NCBI GenBank assembly: GCA_015832175.1
Contig: WJXW01000002.1
Span: 4,154,001-4,218,000, forward strand
DNA from: Paraphaeosphaeria minitans
Lineage: Eukaryota > Ascomycota > Dothideomycetes > Pleosporales > Didymosphaeriaceae
Length of the DNA stretch: 64,000 nucleotides
Reading direction: 5' to 3'
Made by a program: the position numbers and the translations under genes. The stretch's first letter is position 1. The number at the start of each line of letters is the position of its first letter. The notes under the pieces are model-generated. The model worked only from the letters and a program-made list of their open reading frames with translations. It did no database searches and was not told the DNA's origin. This document shows positions 9,139 to 19,959 of this stretch, one piece after another.

Positions 9139-10894
9139 TCATACTGACCCTTCGCGCAAGACAACCCCGCTCTTCTCATCAACCATAGCCACTCGAGCGT
9201 CTCGAAGCTCCTCATAGTTCCGCATAGCTTTCTTGGCTGCGATAAAAACGTCAGGTCCAAATATCAGATCCATATCCTCTAACGCAACCCTCTTCGTCTC
9301 CGGGAGAAAGAACCATGCGAACACGATCGCAAGCACACTACAGCACCCGAAGAACAGAAACGTTCCATATTTGATGCCTATGACCATATGCGGAAGCGAA
9401 TACACAACGACAAACTGCGTAAGCCACTGTATGCACACGCAAAACGCCATGCCAGCAGTCCTCACCCGCGTCGGCAGCACCTCGGCGCAGAAGAGCCAGG
9501 GAATTCCGTTCCAGCTGAGACCATAGAAAAGGGCGTAGATGTAGATCATGGTTACTGCAGCTTTTGCAACAGAGTCTAGCGGAGGCGTTTGCTCGAAGGA
9601 TCCTGAGATCTTGGAGTAGCCTGCGAGGTAGAACATGGAAACGCTGGCTCACACACCGCCGATGAGGAGGAGGTTCCGCCGGCCTACTCGGTCGACGAGC
9701 CATACTGCGTAGAGGATGGTTGCGACCATCTTTACGATGCCGAAGACGCCGGTTGCAAGGAGGCCGTTTGAAGTTCCGGTGAAGCCGATGGAGTTGAATA
9801 TCGTGGGGGAGTAGTAGTTGATGGCGTTTATGCTGGAGTTCGCCAGTTCGAGATGATCGAAGTATTCAAAAAGTGGTACTATTTTACCCGGTAAAGTTCT
9901 GGAAAATCATCATCGAGAAAGACAGCACGACTCTTCCACGCACACCCTTGGAGAATAGCTCTTTGCCAATCTGTCGCCAGTTGCGTGTTGAACCAGTAGC
10001 AGCTACTTCGCCCTCAATCGCATGCTCAACCTTTCCTAGCTCAGAGAGAATGTAAGGGTCGTCTTCGGGCAGGTGTCGGATCCAGGATAGCGCTTTGGCA
10101 GCTTCCCGAATTTTCCCTTTGGACACCAGCCATCTAGGCGACTCGATCATGGGGATCATGGTGAGAACCAAGAGTCCTGCCGGTATAAACTGTACGGCAA
10201 CCGGTATGTGCCATTGCTTTTCGCTAGGGCTGATATTCTTGTTCACCCGGTAGTTGACCCAGAATCCAAATACGAGAGCGATCTGCAACATGATTTCAAA
10301 CACTCCGACGAGTCGGCCACGGATCAAGGCTGGTGAGCATTCGGACACGTAGATGGGTAGGATCATCGCGCTGGATCCTACGCCCCAGCCTGTGAGGACT
10401 CGGCCGACATACAGCAAGTCAAGGCGGCCGATCATCTGCAGGATTGCTCCAGCCATGAAAATGATGGCTGAGACGATGATGATTGGTTTGCGGCCGAAGC
10501 GTTCAGCAAGAAAGAACCCAATGGCACTGCCAAAGAAGGCTCCGCCCTGGAAGGTTGATACGATGTTTGACGACAGGTTGGCTTTTGCGGATTTCGATGC
10601 GTCCGCAAGACCGAAGGTGTGCTGAAAAGACGGCAGGTTGAGAGTTCCGCCGATAAAGGCCGAATCATAACCGTACATTGCAGATGCCTGTGTTGTGTCA
10701 GTATGCATCGTCTACCAATCGTTCTAAAAACAGTATTTGAATCGAATCCAGCCACAGGGTGTCGCAGTGGGTCTAATACGATGAAAATAACGTACCCATG
10801 ATGCGGAGAAGGCGAGAGCGTACGGCCGCCAGCCGTATACCTGCGGCGGTGCCTCTTCCCCCGGTCGTTCCTTGAGGGCTAATGCGTTTCTCAT
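9139..10894 (-). pseudogene. MFS sugar/quinate-type transporter with an in-frame TGA
   Basis: This is a 12-helix sugar porter of the quinate/hexose permease group. Exons 10894-10796, 10687-9888 and 9832-9139 would encode 530 residues. Recognisable elements are GWRPYALAFSASW joined to ASAMYGYDSAFIGG, the loop 2-3 motif ERFGRKP, ESPRWLVSKGK in the central loop, NFTG joined to INAINYYSPTIF, VDRVGRRN, and the C-terminal PETKR. The spliced frame reads IGGV, then TGA (9651-9649), then ASVSMFYLAGY. The family normally has Gly at this position, so the stop falls in mid-protein between conserved coding on both sides. A 34-nt intron could not be spliced, so I regard this as a nonsense lesion, with read-through or sequence error as alternatives. 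It is divergent from the broken cyclase gene. Confidence 0.85.
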
Positions 10895-11487
10895 GGCCGT
10901 CTTGATCCAGTCTCAAGGACTGTTGATGACTGCAGGACTTGATACTTATCGGTAGGCTTGCATGAACTCGCAGCACTTTAGCGTGGTAGCCCTCCAGCTT
11001 ATGTAGGTGGGCCATACTTCCCCCCCCCCACGTATTCCCCCGGAAAACGATCGGCAATCGGCAATGAGCAAGCCCTGGCGTAGTCTTCCTTCCCCATGCT
11101 GGGCTTCATTGTACGCAGCGGGTCAAAGCTTTGCCATGCAGACGGTACCACGACTTGGCATGCAAGTTTGCTAGCAGAGCACTTAAGTGCTTATTGGCAG
11201 CTTCTTATATCGATGAACCAAGTGTTCGAACAATTCGCCCCATTCCGTGGAACTGACATGTTTTGACTCGTATCATGCGGAGAAGGGCGAAGAGGACATG
11301 CTCGCGTGCGAAAACGTTTATCCCAGGCCATAGAAGGAGTACCGTACGGTACCTAAACACTAGGCCGCATTGGTCATAGCACGCTCCTTCCACCGCGACT
11401 AAACTCGCACATCAGCGCCCAGGCTGATCATATCCTAGGTGCACGATGAATTTCTCGTGAAATATGATATCTGACTTACACGAAATT
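10895..11487. promoter_or_regulatory. Bidirectional promoter between MFS transporter and cyclase pseudogenes
   Basis: About 590 bases lie between the two divergent starts. It includes a C-run (11022-11031) and the palindromic 14-mer TACCGTACGGTACC at 11340-11353. No coding signal is seen. Confidence 0.5.
11340..11353. repeat. Palindromic motif TACCGTACGGTACC, copy 1
   Basis: Perfect 14-mer whose first 12 bases are self-complementary, here extended to a 14-base palindrome GTACCGTACGGTAC by the preceding G. It lies in the divergent promoter between the MFS and cyclase pseudogenes. Confidence 0.95.
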
Positions 11488-12463
11488 ATGGAATTTCCTC
11501 GTCGACCTTCGTTTTCTGAACTCCCGCTCGACCAATCTGGACCACCAGGCAATGCCTGGGATCTTTGGGAAAAGAGGATGAGTTGGGGATGCTCAATGTC
11601 ATCACTCCCGAGACCGTGAAATCAAGCATCACGGAGATCAAAGACGGTATCCGGATATCACTTGATTGGCCTCTGGATAAGCCGTCTCATCCTGCTTTCG
11701 ATCGTCAACGATTTAGCCACGAGATTTTGAACAAAGCTCCCATGGCCATGAACGATGATGAGATAAGAATCAACACCCAGAGCAGTACTCAGTGGGATGG
11801 CTTTCGGCATTATGGCTATCAGAGAACAGGACAAATCTACAATGGGCACAAACAGGAAGAGTTCAGTCCTAAAGGCGGACCATTAAGCATCGACATATTT
11901 GCAAAGAATGGTGGAATCACTGGACGGGGCGTTTTGCTAGATTGGTACTCATGGGCCATCCGAAATGGCAAGCTACTATCGCCTTTCAAACCGGCGCTGT
12001 AACCTTGGCCGATCTACACGCCATCATTAACGAACACGACATCGTCCTACGTCCTGCAGACATCCTCTTCATCAGGGTTGGATTCACTGCCGAATATGAA
12101 AAGCTTTCCACCCAGGAAAAGCAAGACTTTTCCACCCGCAAACCCGGTGGTCTCCTTGGGCTGGAAGCTAATCGTGACACCCTTCGCTGGCTCTGGAATA
12201 ATCAATTCGCTGCCATCGCATCGGACGCTGCGGGCTTTGAGCGGGGACCAGCAACGGGACCATATAACGACCCGGATGTTAGTATACATCAGTGGTGTCT
12301 AGCAGGATGGGGAATGCCAATTGGTGAATTGTTCGATTTGGAAGAGCTCGCTGGAGCGTGCCGGGAGAGAAAGAGATACACCTTCTTCCTTCAGAGCACG
12401 CCCCTCAAGATCCCTGGGGGTGTAGCCAGTCCGGCCAATGCGGTAACGTTCTATAAACCCTAG
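11488..12463 (+). pseudogene. Cyclase-family (kynurenine formamidase-like) hydrolase with two frameshifts
   Basis: The product resembles fungal cyclase-superfamily metal hydrolases (Pfam PF04199). The ATG at 11488 opens a frame reading SGPPGNAWDLW, after which the family sequence GKEDELGMLNVITPETV continues in a different frame at about 11568; the GGG run there looks like a lost G. A second shift occurs near 11990-12000, where NGKLLSPFKPAL runs into a stop while VTLADLHAIINEHD continues in the next frame. Between and after the breaks the family signature is well kept: NTQSSTQWDGFRHYGYQ (the fungal version of the metal-binding HxGTHxD region), GRGVLLDWYSW, PADILFIRVGF, and the C-terminal LKIPGGVASPANAV. 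No splice sites can bridge either break. Each shift corresponds to one missing base. The largest in-frame pieces are about 145 and 173 codons. Confidence 0.85.
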
Positions 12464-12694
12464 CATAGCCTCAATGCAATGCTAGTTGCTATGCCAAACA
12501 TTCGTACGGAAACCAGCAACTACGAGAGCAGACTGAAAATGTGCGACAACTTAGATCGCAAAAGTCCCTTAACATTCCAATCGATCCACTCACCATACAC
12601 TACTAACCAAAAGTCTGAGTACACTGTATTAGCCCAAGAGGAGTAATACAGGTCTAGAACCCCTGTACGGGCTGTAGTGTACGTCAGCCCCAGT

Positions 12695-15343
12695 TCACAA
12701 GTCCACCCGCGCTTCATCAAGCAGCTCCTTGTCGTGCATCCCTTTCAGGAACCTGTTCTCAACCTCCAACACGCGCAGCCGTGTCTCGAGCTCTTCTATC
12801 TGGCGCCGTTCCGCTTTACGGCGTTGGTTCGCACCCAGGGGTGTCGGCGTTTGAGAACCGCTCGATTCTCCACCTGCCGTAGCATCCCCCGGAACGTACG
12901 GTGTAGACAGGTTGTACGTCTCGACTGCTTTGCTGGATTCTTCTGCCAGCACATTCTTGTACGAGTACTGAGTGACCGTGGGGAGTGAGGTCCCAAAGTT
13001 CAAGAGCAATAGAAGAGCGTCCTGGTAACGCAAGTATTTGCCCGACTGCTCTCTGGAGTCGCAATCGTCACCTGTGATACTTTCCGCGTCATCCCGAGAG
13101 CCTCGAATCACTCGTGATGTTTCAGTAGGCGAAGAGACCTCGGGCCGAAAAAGCGAAAGCAGCGTATCACGCTCATGCAACTCCGTCATGGAACGAGCTA
13201 AACGTAGTCCAGTCTCCTCCCTTAAGCGACCGAAATATGCAGCGTCTTTATCAGAGTTGTACCAAAAGAAATTCGGCAATGCGGTCTTCCATGAATACCT
13301 CCCAAAGTATTTAACATGGGACTGGAGGGTGTCCAGGCTCCGGGGCGTGCCTTTGCCTTGCATGAAATCGTGCAACTTTTCGTGCAGTGTCTTAGATCTG
13401 CGCCTTGCCCGGGACCTTTTCTTTTTGACGACGTGGGAAGGAACAGGCGACAGGACGTTGGGGGGCTTGCCTAGCCCGAAAAGTTTTGCGAGACAGGAAG
13501 TAATCGCTTCGAGCTGGTTCGGATTGTGTGGTATGCCGGCCCTCTCGATTGCGTCGTAAATAGAAAAGGTTTGATCCTCTTGGCGCTGCTCGACTGCTTG
13601 AGATTGCTCGGCTTCCTCGGATTGCTCGACTTCCTGAGTTTGCTGGGCCCCTTGGTATTGTTGCTGAAGATTGATCAAGGTGCTTCTGTCTTGTTCCTCC
13701 TCCGGGTTTGTCGCCTCTCCAAGCTCGATTTCTTTTTCCCTCTCACCATCCAGACAATCGGAATATCCATTTGCGTTCTCTGTGTTCGCGGTCGTTACAT
13801 TCTCGGGCACTGCCTCGGCGGCCTGCTCCCTTGCCAACCTTACTTCCATTTCCAAACGTCGCACTTCTCCTATCCCGCGCTTCCGCGTCACGTCTGTTTT
13901 CCTGGGGCTTATATTCAATGTCGTGGGATCTTCTGTGTGCTCTCTTGAACCACCACGCTGTATTGAGCCTGCTCCCGATTCCGCCATGTCGGAAGTATGG
14001 TTCCCAATCGCTTCTTGCGATAGGCCACTGTAGAACTCCTGATTTCCGTCTTCAAGTTTGTGTTCTTGGTTGCCCTCAGCTGTCGTCGTGCACTTTTCTA
14101 CTTGCTCGGCCGTATCGTCACGTTGGGTTGTGTCGAGTAATTTCGCATCGGAACGTTGCGCCCCTGTTGCTTGATCTACCAGTACTGTAGTGTTGAAGCC
14201 TTGCTCTTCGCCTTTCGAGACACGGTCCACCAGCTTGGTGCACTCCGCTTTCGTGGCGGGCTCCTGGGTTTCCTCTGTTGTACCCGATTTGTTGACATTG
14301 GTGTTTTGTGTTTCTGTCATTTCTTCTCCTAAGGTCAGACTATACAAGCCTTGCTCCTTTTCCTCGGACTTGGCGGTCTCATCGAGCACAGTTGGCGACT
14401 TTGAAGGTGAATCTTGAAGCGTCTCCGGCATTCGTTCCATTACCGCTTGCCGGCGTGGTTCTGACTGGGCTGCAGACACGTTGCTCGGTTCACCTGGCTC
14501 TCCAGCGCCCATGGTGGCATGCTGGGCAAAAGTTTCTGTAAAGTACTCCGCCGATGGCTCTTCCGTATTCATCTCTTCTGTTGGCACTTGAGGAATGACC
14601 GGCGCAGACTGACTCAAACCATCCGCTCGCCGATGGCTCTGCTTTGCAGATCGAGTTGTCATTACAACGTCTGGGGAAAATTCTGGGACGCGCACACCCC
14701 CGCCTGAGCGCCCTTTGTCTTCGTTTGCGAAGCTTTGCTGCTTTTTATCTCCAGACGAGGTCGGAGCATCTACCACGTCAGTTTCAGAACAAGTTCTCGA
14801 TTGGGCGAAGCTACCGTTCGTGGGCAGATGGCCGACGTGGATATTGGATTTGTTGCCCTCCGCTGGTTCAGCACCGTCTTCCAGAGCATCCTGCAAGTTA
14901 AAAGGCTGGTCTATCGCACTCATATGCGCAGATGAGGAAAGGGACGGCAACTGATCCATGACCACTCCAGCCGCAGAAGGTATCGTTGCTACTAGTGAGG
15001 AGATTTGCGCGCCAGCAACGCATACATGTTTGGGTTGCTCGGTGAAGGCGTTCGTTGAGCCCGTAGCCGCTCGCTTCTTGAGGGCGTCAACCGCATAAGC
15101 TTGTGCTAGTGCTTTGTTCGAAGCACGCAGTGCCCGGCCGGCGATACAAGTTGATCGAATCGGCGCTGGAGTGTGATGGTGTAGGATTTGCGGCCGCCCT
15201 AGGATGTTGAGTGTCAGAATCTGTCCAGGCGAGTTCGGACATTCTTCCACCATCCATACCCGCGGACGCACCCTACGTGAATCGGGCAACTCACGAGATT
15301 TCTCTCCGAGGCTGTGTATTGTTCCATCATCCGCTGTGTGCAT
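12695..15343 (-). CDS. Large, mostly disordered hypothetical protein with C-terminal coiled coil
   Basis: A single exon of 882 residues from ATG at 15343. Residues ~1-600 are low complexity, rich in Glu, Gln, Thr and Ser, with repetitive EVEQSEEAEQSQAVEQRQE. A more ordered region follows (~605-760: YDAIERAGIPHNPNQLEAIT, then a basic KKKRSRARRRSKTLHEKL cluster, then KYFGRYSWKTALPNFFWYN). The last ~50 residues form a heptad-like coiled coil (RRKAERRQIEELETRLRVLE). I do not recognise the family. The basic cluster could be a nuclear localisation signal. The long stop-free frame with coherent composition argues for a real gene, and the C-terminal third probably carries the conserved function. Confidence 0.75.
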   Translation of the reverse strand: MHTADDGTIHSLGEKSRELPDSRRVRPRVWMVEECPNSPGQILTLNILGRPQILHHHTPAPIRSTCIAGRALRASNKALAQAYAVDALKKRAATGSTNAFTEQPKHVCVAGAQISSLVATIPSAAGVVMDQLPSLSSSAHMSAIDQPFNLQDALEDGAEPAEGNKSNIHVGHLPTNGSFAQSRTCSETDVVDAPTSSGDKKQQSFANEDKGRSGGGVRVPEFSPDVVMTTRSAKQSHRRADGLSQSAPVIPQVPTEEMNTEEPSAEYFTETFAQHATMGAGEPGEPSNVSAAQSEPRRQAVMERMPETLQDSPSKSPTVLDETAKSEEKEQGLYSLTLGEEMTETQNTNVNKSGTTEETQEPATKAECTKLVDRVSKGEEQGFNTTVLVDQATGAQRSDAKLLDTTQRDDTAEQVEKCTTTAEGNQEHKLEDGNQEFYSGLSQEAIGNHTSDMAESGAGSIQRGGSREHTEDPTTLNISPRKTDVTRKRGIGEVRRLEMEVRLAREQAAEAVPENVTTANTENANGYSDCLDGEREKEIELGEATNPEEEQDRSTLINLQQQYQGAQQTQEVEQSEEAEQSQAVEQRQEDQTFSIYDAIERAGIPHNPNQLEAITSCLAKLFGLGKPPNVLSPVPSHVVKKKRSRARRRSKTLHEKLHDFMQGKGTPRSLDTLQSHVKYFGRYSWKTALPNFFWYNSDKDAAYFGRLREETGLRLARSMTELHERDTLLSLFRPEVSSPTETSRVIRGSRDDAESITGDDCDSREQSGKYLRYQDALLLLLNFGTSLPTVTQYSYKNVLAEESSKAVETYNLSTPYVPGDATAGGESSGSQTPTPLGANQRRKAERRQIEELETRLRVLEVENRFLKGMHDKELLDEARVDL

Positions 15344-18164
15344 GGTCGAGATATTGTGTGGAGGTTCGATGAGCGACGGGTGAGAAGCTGCGATCGCAGC
15401 TGAACGCGCGGATTGGAAGACTATATTGAGATATGTTTGTCAGTTGGCAAGTGCGCTGGCTCGTGCAGGTACTTGCTCTCCTTCCCAGATACTCCGCGTT
15501 TTAAGGCGCGTTCACTTCCCGTGAAGCCGGGATCCTGCACATTTCTAACCGACCTATGTTGTGCAACACCGATAGTCGACCTACAGTCGCTCAACATAAG
15601 AGCATGAGCTGAACGGTAATAATTTCAAAGCTATACAAACTGACAGAATTACTCATCAAGATAGATAGCTATGATCGAGACCAGTTGCGCATCTTCGGAA
15701 GAAACTAATCAATCTGCGTACGTCGTGCGCACGACAGAGCAAGAACAAGATTGTCGCTTGCTACAAGCAAGCAGCATATGGCCAGAGTAAGCCGCCATTG
15801 TGGCACAAGGCTGTGAAGAAGAGCTGTCACTCTTGCCAGCTTCATTTTCTCACTTTGCCTGGCCCGAGAGCGGCAAAATAGAAAGCGGTGAATAGACTAT
15901 GCACGTGGCCGGCAGCGCTTTCCCTAAACGGGCTGTTCAGTGCGATAGTTCGTATCCCCGATACTGTGGTACGCCAAACAACACAACAACAAGCCTCCAC
16001 ATGGCCTTCCGAACCGATCGGAGCCGAGTGGTATACTGACAGCCCCACGGCACAATTCCTTTACTCCATGGGAAAAATGAACAAGAAGTCGCCACCGATG
16101 TCACCGACGCATGCAAATTCATCCAAGCGATTGAGGTCGAAGGGTTCGAGATATGGCGATCACTAACCCGTTACCTAACTAAGCATGGGCGACCGACCGA
16201 AGCAAAGCGCATTGCAGCCATACATCATACTGGTGGATCGGACTGCAGTATACCCCTCCGAGTGGTGCACTTGACCCGGGGGCATTGTACGTGGTGTTGC
16301 ATGATATGGTTTGAAGCCTCCAGGGCCGGAAGTGCTTGTTACGGCTGCCATAAACACTTGCGGAAAATCTCGCTCGAACAGACAAGTTGGACTGATCCCG
16401 TACCGCCTCGAGTCGAGACTCGCTCCGAATTGTTCAGAGCACGCGGCCATGTTGCTGGACCCATCGAAAAGAAATCTTTCCGTGCTCCTGCGCCTTAAGG
16501 TCCTGTACCTCGTCCTCTCAGCAACAGCTTTCCCTTCAACCCTCTCTTCTTTCATTTTCCTATCGAAAGCACCATACCCTTCTATGGTATCACGGTGTAC
16601 CATCTGCTGGTAGCATTTCCAATCCAATCTCTCTCCACCCAATCAGAATGCGCCACTTCGGCCCCCATGGCTCGTGGTTCGCTTGGTCCATCGTTGAAGA
16701 TGTACAATATCGCAAGCATCGCGTGGAAGCCGAGCAGCATCGGCACGAGGACCCAGATCGCGATGTACTTGAGGATTATCGTCGCGATATGCAACGTTCG
16801 CGGCCTTGGTGGGATTGTTGTTATTTTGGGCTTCCGTTGCTTGATTGTAAACATGGCTGCAACTCGACTCTTCGATCTGAGCTTTTTTTTCGATGTGTGC
16901 GAAGCGTGTAGAGTTTCCGGAACTCATGTCCCTGATCTCGCAACAAACTCTGATTGTACACACACTATAAACTGCACTGCACTGCGGCGCGACACCGGCG
17001 CGAAAAGGTAAGCCCCGAAAAGTCCATCAGCATTGAAGCGGAGCAGGGGTGCTGGGTGGAAATTACAAGCCTGACACCGGTCAGCTCGGAAAGCTAGACG
17101 TCCTCGCAAGTTGTTACTTGAACTTTAGGGAGGCGATGTTCGTGGGCTCCCTGGTCTGTATTAGGAAATTTCCGATGGAGGCTGTGATAGGACTATATCG
17201 GCAGTACGACTACGACACTGCTCTTTCTGAGGCAACGCAGGGTACCAAAATTCTTGACTTGGCACTTTTGGGTGTGGTTGAAATGCGTCGAGATGGCTAT
17301 TGTGGCGATCTCATTCGGGTAGCCCGAAGTATTACAGTCTCGATTTATGCCTGGAGAATGCAGCTGGCGGTATCGGATGGAGCCGGTGGTACCAGTCTCA
17401 GTACTGGTCTTAGAAGAGCTGGGCTCATTGTGGAAGTGTAACAAAGGAAAAAGCTTTGGACAGGTGCAGGAATGCCAGGCCACATGTTAAATGAAACGAA
17501 GACATTTCAAGGTAGCTTTAGTTACGAGTCTTGTAAGCTCACGACTTTAGGAGCAGACCCCGCCGTCTTTTGTATGTGTTAGCCAGTCCCAACAAACACG
17601 GGCTACCTCATCCAGTGGTATCTCCTCGATACGGTCGACAATCCCACCTAGGGTCTTATCGTTTGTTCTGCTTGGAGCTCCACGGCTTTGTTCTTTGGGA
17701 GCTTGGGTCTGATTCTACGTGGACACGCAGCCTACGCACCTGTTCCTCCTGGCCTGGTATCCATTCTCCAGACATCCCTGAACGGTCCCCCCTCCCATCA
17801 GTGCAAGTGGCCTTGCCTGACTCGACTGGCGAGTTGACCCATATGCACAGCGTCGCTTGAGGCGTGATCCGACGTCGCCTACCCATCTAGCGGGGCTCGT
17901 TTGGACGGCATCTCGGAGACTCCGAAGACCAGCCCATACACAGTACATAGGGCCGAAACAACGGCATGTCGAAAACACGGAATGCCCTGCGGCGGGCGAG
18001 TATCAGTGGGGAGGAAGCACTGGCATGGTCGGGATACCCTCGTCGCACGCGCCACAGACGCCTCTTTGCGGCCAGCAGGGCCGATTCCAACGCGCTAATA
18101 CCGCCTAAACTCTGGCACCCAACGGCGAACGGCGACAACCCTTGCGCCGTGCACCGAGGTAGCC
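15344..18164. other. 2.8 kb gene-poor region
   Basis: No protein family is recognisable apart from the possible small membrane ORF at 16582-16854, listed separately. Other open frames (for example plus-strand 17049-17441) have no family resemblance and no consistent codon bias. No long repeats are seen. Confidence 0.4.
16582..16854 (-). CDS. Possible small single-pass membrane protein
   Basis: A 90-codon frame with a basic N-terminus (TIKQRKPKITTIPPRPRT), a convincing hydrophobic helix at residues ~22-52 (TIILKYIAIWVLVPMLLGFH and on to LAILYIF) and a polar C-terminus. The arrangement is protein-like, but there is no family match, the overlapping plus strand is also open, and no splice signals tie it to another exon. 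Treat as tentative. Confidence 0.28.
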   Translation of the reverse strand: MFTIKQRKPKITTIPPRPRTLHIATIILKYIAIWVLVPMLLGFHAMLAILYIFNDGPSEPRAMGAEVAHSDWVERDWIGNATSRWYTVIP

Positions 18165-18764
18165 ATGTGGCTCTTGACCACCGCAACCGCAGAAGAAGCC
18201 CGCGCGAAAAGCGGCCTCAACTGGAGCGAGTGGGCAAAGTTCTACGTACGTCGTCTTCTTCCGCCCGGGAATGGCACCGTGTCCACCCCGCCCGCAGCAG
18301 AGCCTCAGCGCCGCCGGCTCGGGCTCGGTCCCCGTCCCCGTTGCGGTGGTCGTGATCGTCTACAGAATGACAAGGCACTGACACGCCCGACTGTTCACAG
18401 GCGTTCGCCAAAGAAGAGGCTAGACGGCTGGCTTCCGAGCACCCCGAGTGGAACTGGACCAACGTGCCCCAGTACGAGAAGACCAGAGTCCGCGACAGCA
18501 TCAATGCCCAACTACGCCGCGAGGGCATCTCGCCGCTCGGCGAAGACATTGTACGATGGCGCATGTCGATATGTATAAGGGACGTGAAGCAGTGGGCAGG
18601 TGAGTCTCCGCTTTCGTGCTGTCAGCCTCATAAGCTTATACTGACAACACCCAGTCAACAAGACGTGTATGCCGAAGCGCGATCCCACCGCCGCGGGCTC
18701 CGCGGGCTCGGCCTACCACCAAGTACCTCCGTCACGACCCTACGACCCCGTCCGCGACTTCTGA
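18165..18764 (+). CDS. Small hypothetical protein, three exons
   Basis: Exons 18165-18245, 18401-18599 and 18655-18764 give 129 residues. Both introns have strong signals (GTACGT...TTCACAG and GTGAGT...CTGAC...CCCAG) and the frame is continuous only when they are removed. The protein is charged and probably helical: SGLNWSEWAKFY, then FAKEEARRLASEHPEWNWTN, then RVRDSINAQLRREGISPLGE, then DIVRWRMSICIRDVKQWAV, with a proline/arginine tail. Third positions are strongly GC in all exons. I believe similar proteins occur in other dothideomycetes, but I cannot assign a function. The exact start is a guess; no upstream ATG looks better. Confidence 0.7.
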
Positions 18765-19959
18765 CCTCCCCCCGCGCCGCGGCTCTCGACACTCTGGCCT
18801 CTTCTGCCTCGGGAACCGCCGCCGCGCGCTCTGAGTGTATACTGTTCGTTGCAAGTTGTAAGGCTGCTTCCGCAAGGCGCCCATGCAACATAGCACGGGA
18901 AGGACGGGCACCCGATAACTCCTCAGTATCGCAGACCCCGCCCTTCCGAAGGCTTAGGAAATGTCGCTCCTTTAGACCTTTTCCTTGCCTCTAATGCCCT
19001 GTATGACTTTCACGGTGGATTCTACGCGTTTGGACATGGTAACGGCCGCTTTTTCACAATGGCACGCGAGCTGGACGTCCCTTCTTTGCATTATTTCGCC
19101 CTGTATTCCCTTCTTTCGACGTCGATGTGGGCAGTATCTCGAACACATCATTCGTCCGTTTTGGGTTAGAACCAAACACACCTTCTGACAGATCACAAGC
19201 ACCACCCGCACTTCAGCAGTCACAGCGAAGAAAATCAAGCTGGTAAGCATGCAGGCTACCTTATCTCTGCTGCCAAACCCATACTTCCGTCAAGTTTTCC
19301 ACCTTTTGATCCAAGAATCGGGTGAGACGTTTGGTGGCCAGCCAACTTGAACATCACCCAGAACAAATGCTCAACCCAGTGGCAACTTTCGCCGCCTCCG
19401 TTCCTGCATCGGTTCTCCCCTATCACTTTAGTTATCCCCCCCCCCTCGCTTTGTGTCACTGCCATCAGCTTGAGCTGAGTGACGTGCTGGTGGCCTTAAA
19501 GAGGGGCGTGTCAGACTCTACTTCGCCACAGGCACTGCATATGATGACGCCGCAAAGACGCACCATTACGCCCCACCTCTAAGTTCACAACCAGCCATGG
19601 GCATCACCGTGTCGATACGAGGTTGTTGAGCTTGTTCGTACGTCGTGGGCGTGGGCGTGGTCATTGGCGATGCGTATGCGTCACTACTCAGGAGTGAGCT
19701 GCGAGCGTGCGAGGTGGAAGAGGCGTGGTCACCTGAGATTGGAAGGTTCTTAGGATCACCATGGTTCAATATTGGCTAATCATTGTAATGTTCATTCCCG
19801 TCTGTATCCTGCCACAGCTAGCTAGCCTTTACTCGAGAGTGGTTACGAGCAAACTTAAGGAAGAATGCGTTCGCAATTGGGACAAGTGGAATCACAGACC
19901 TCTAAACTTTTTCAATACTTCCTAAATTACAACCTTTGCACTGCACAATAAAATCCTGT
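18765..19959. other. Intergenic region, no gene seen
   Basis: About 1.2 kb without a supported gene. A C-run lies near 19437-19444. Short open frames on both strands look random. Confidence 0.4.

Noticed and set aside
16595..17011. 138-codon plus-strand frame
   Set aside because: Overlaps the tentative minus-strand membrane ORF, no codon bias, no family resemblance.
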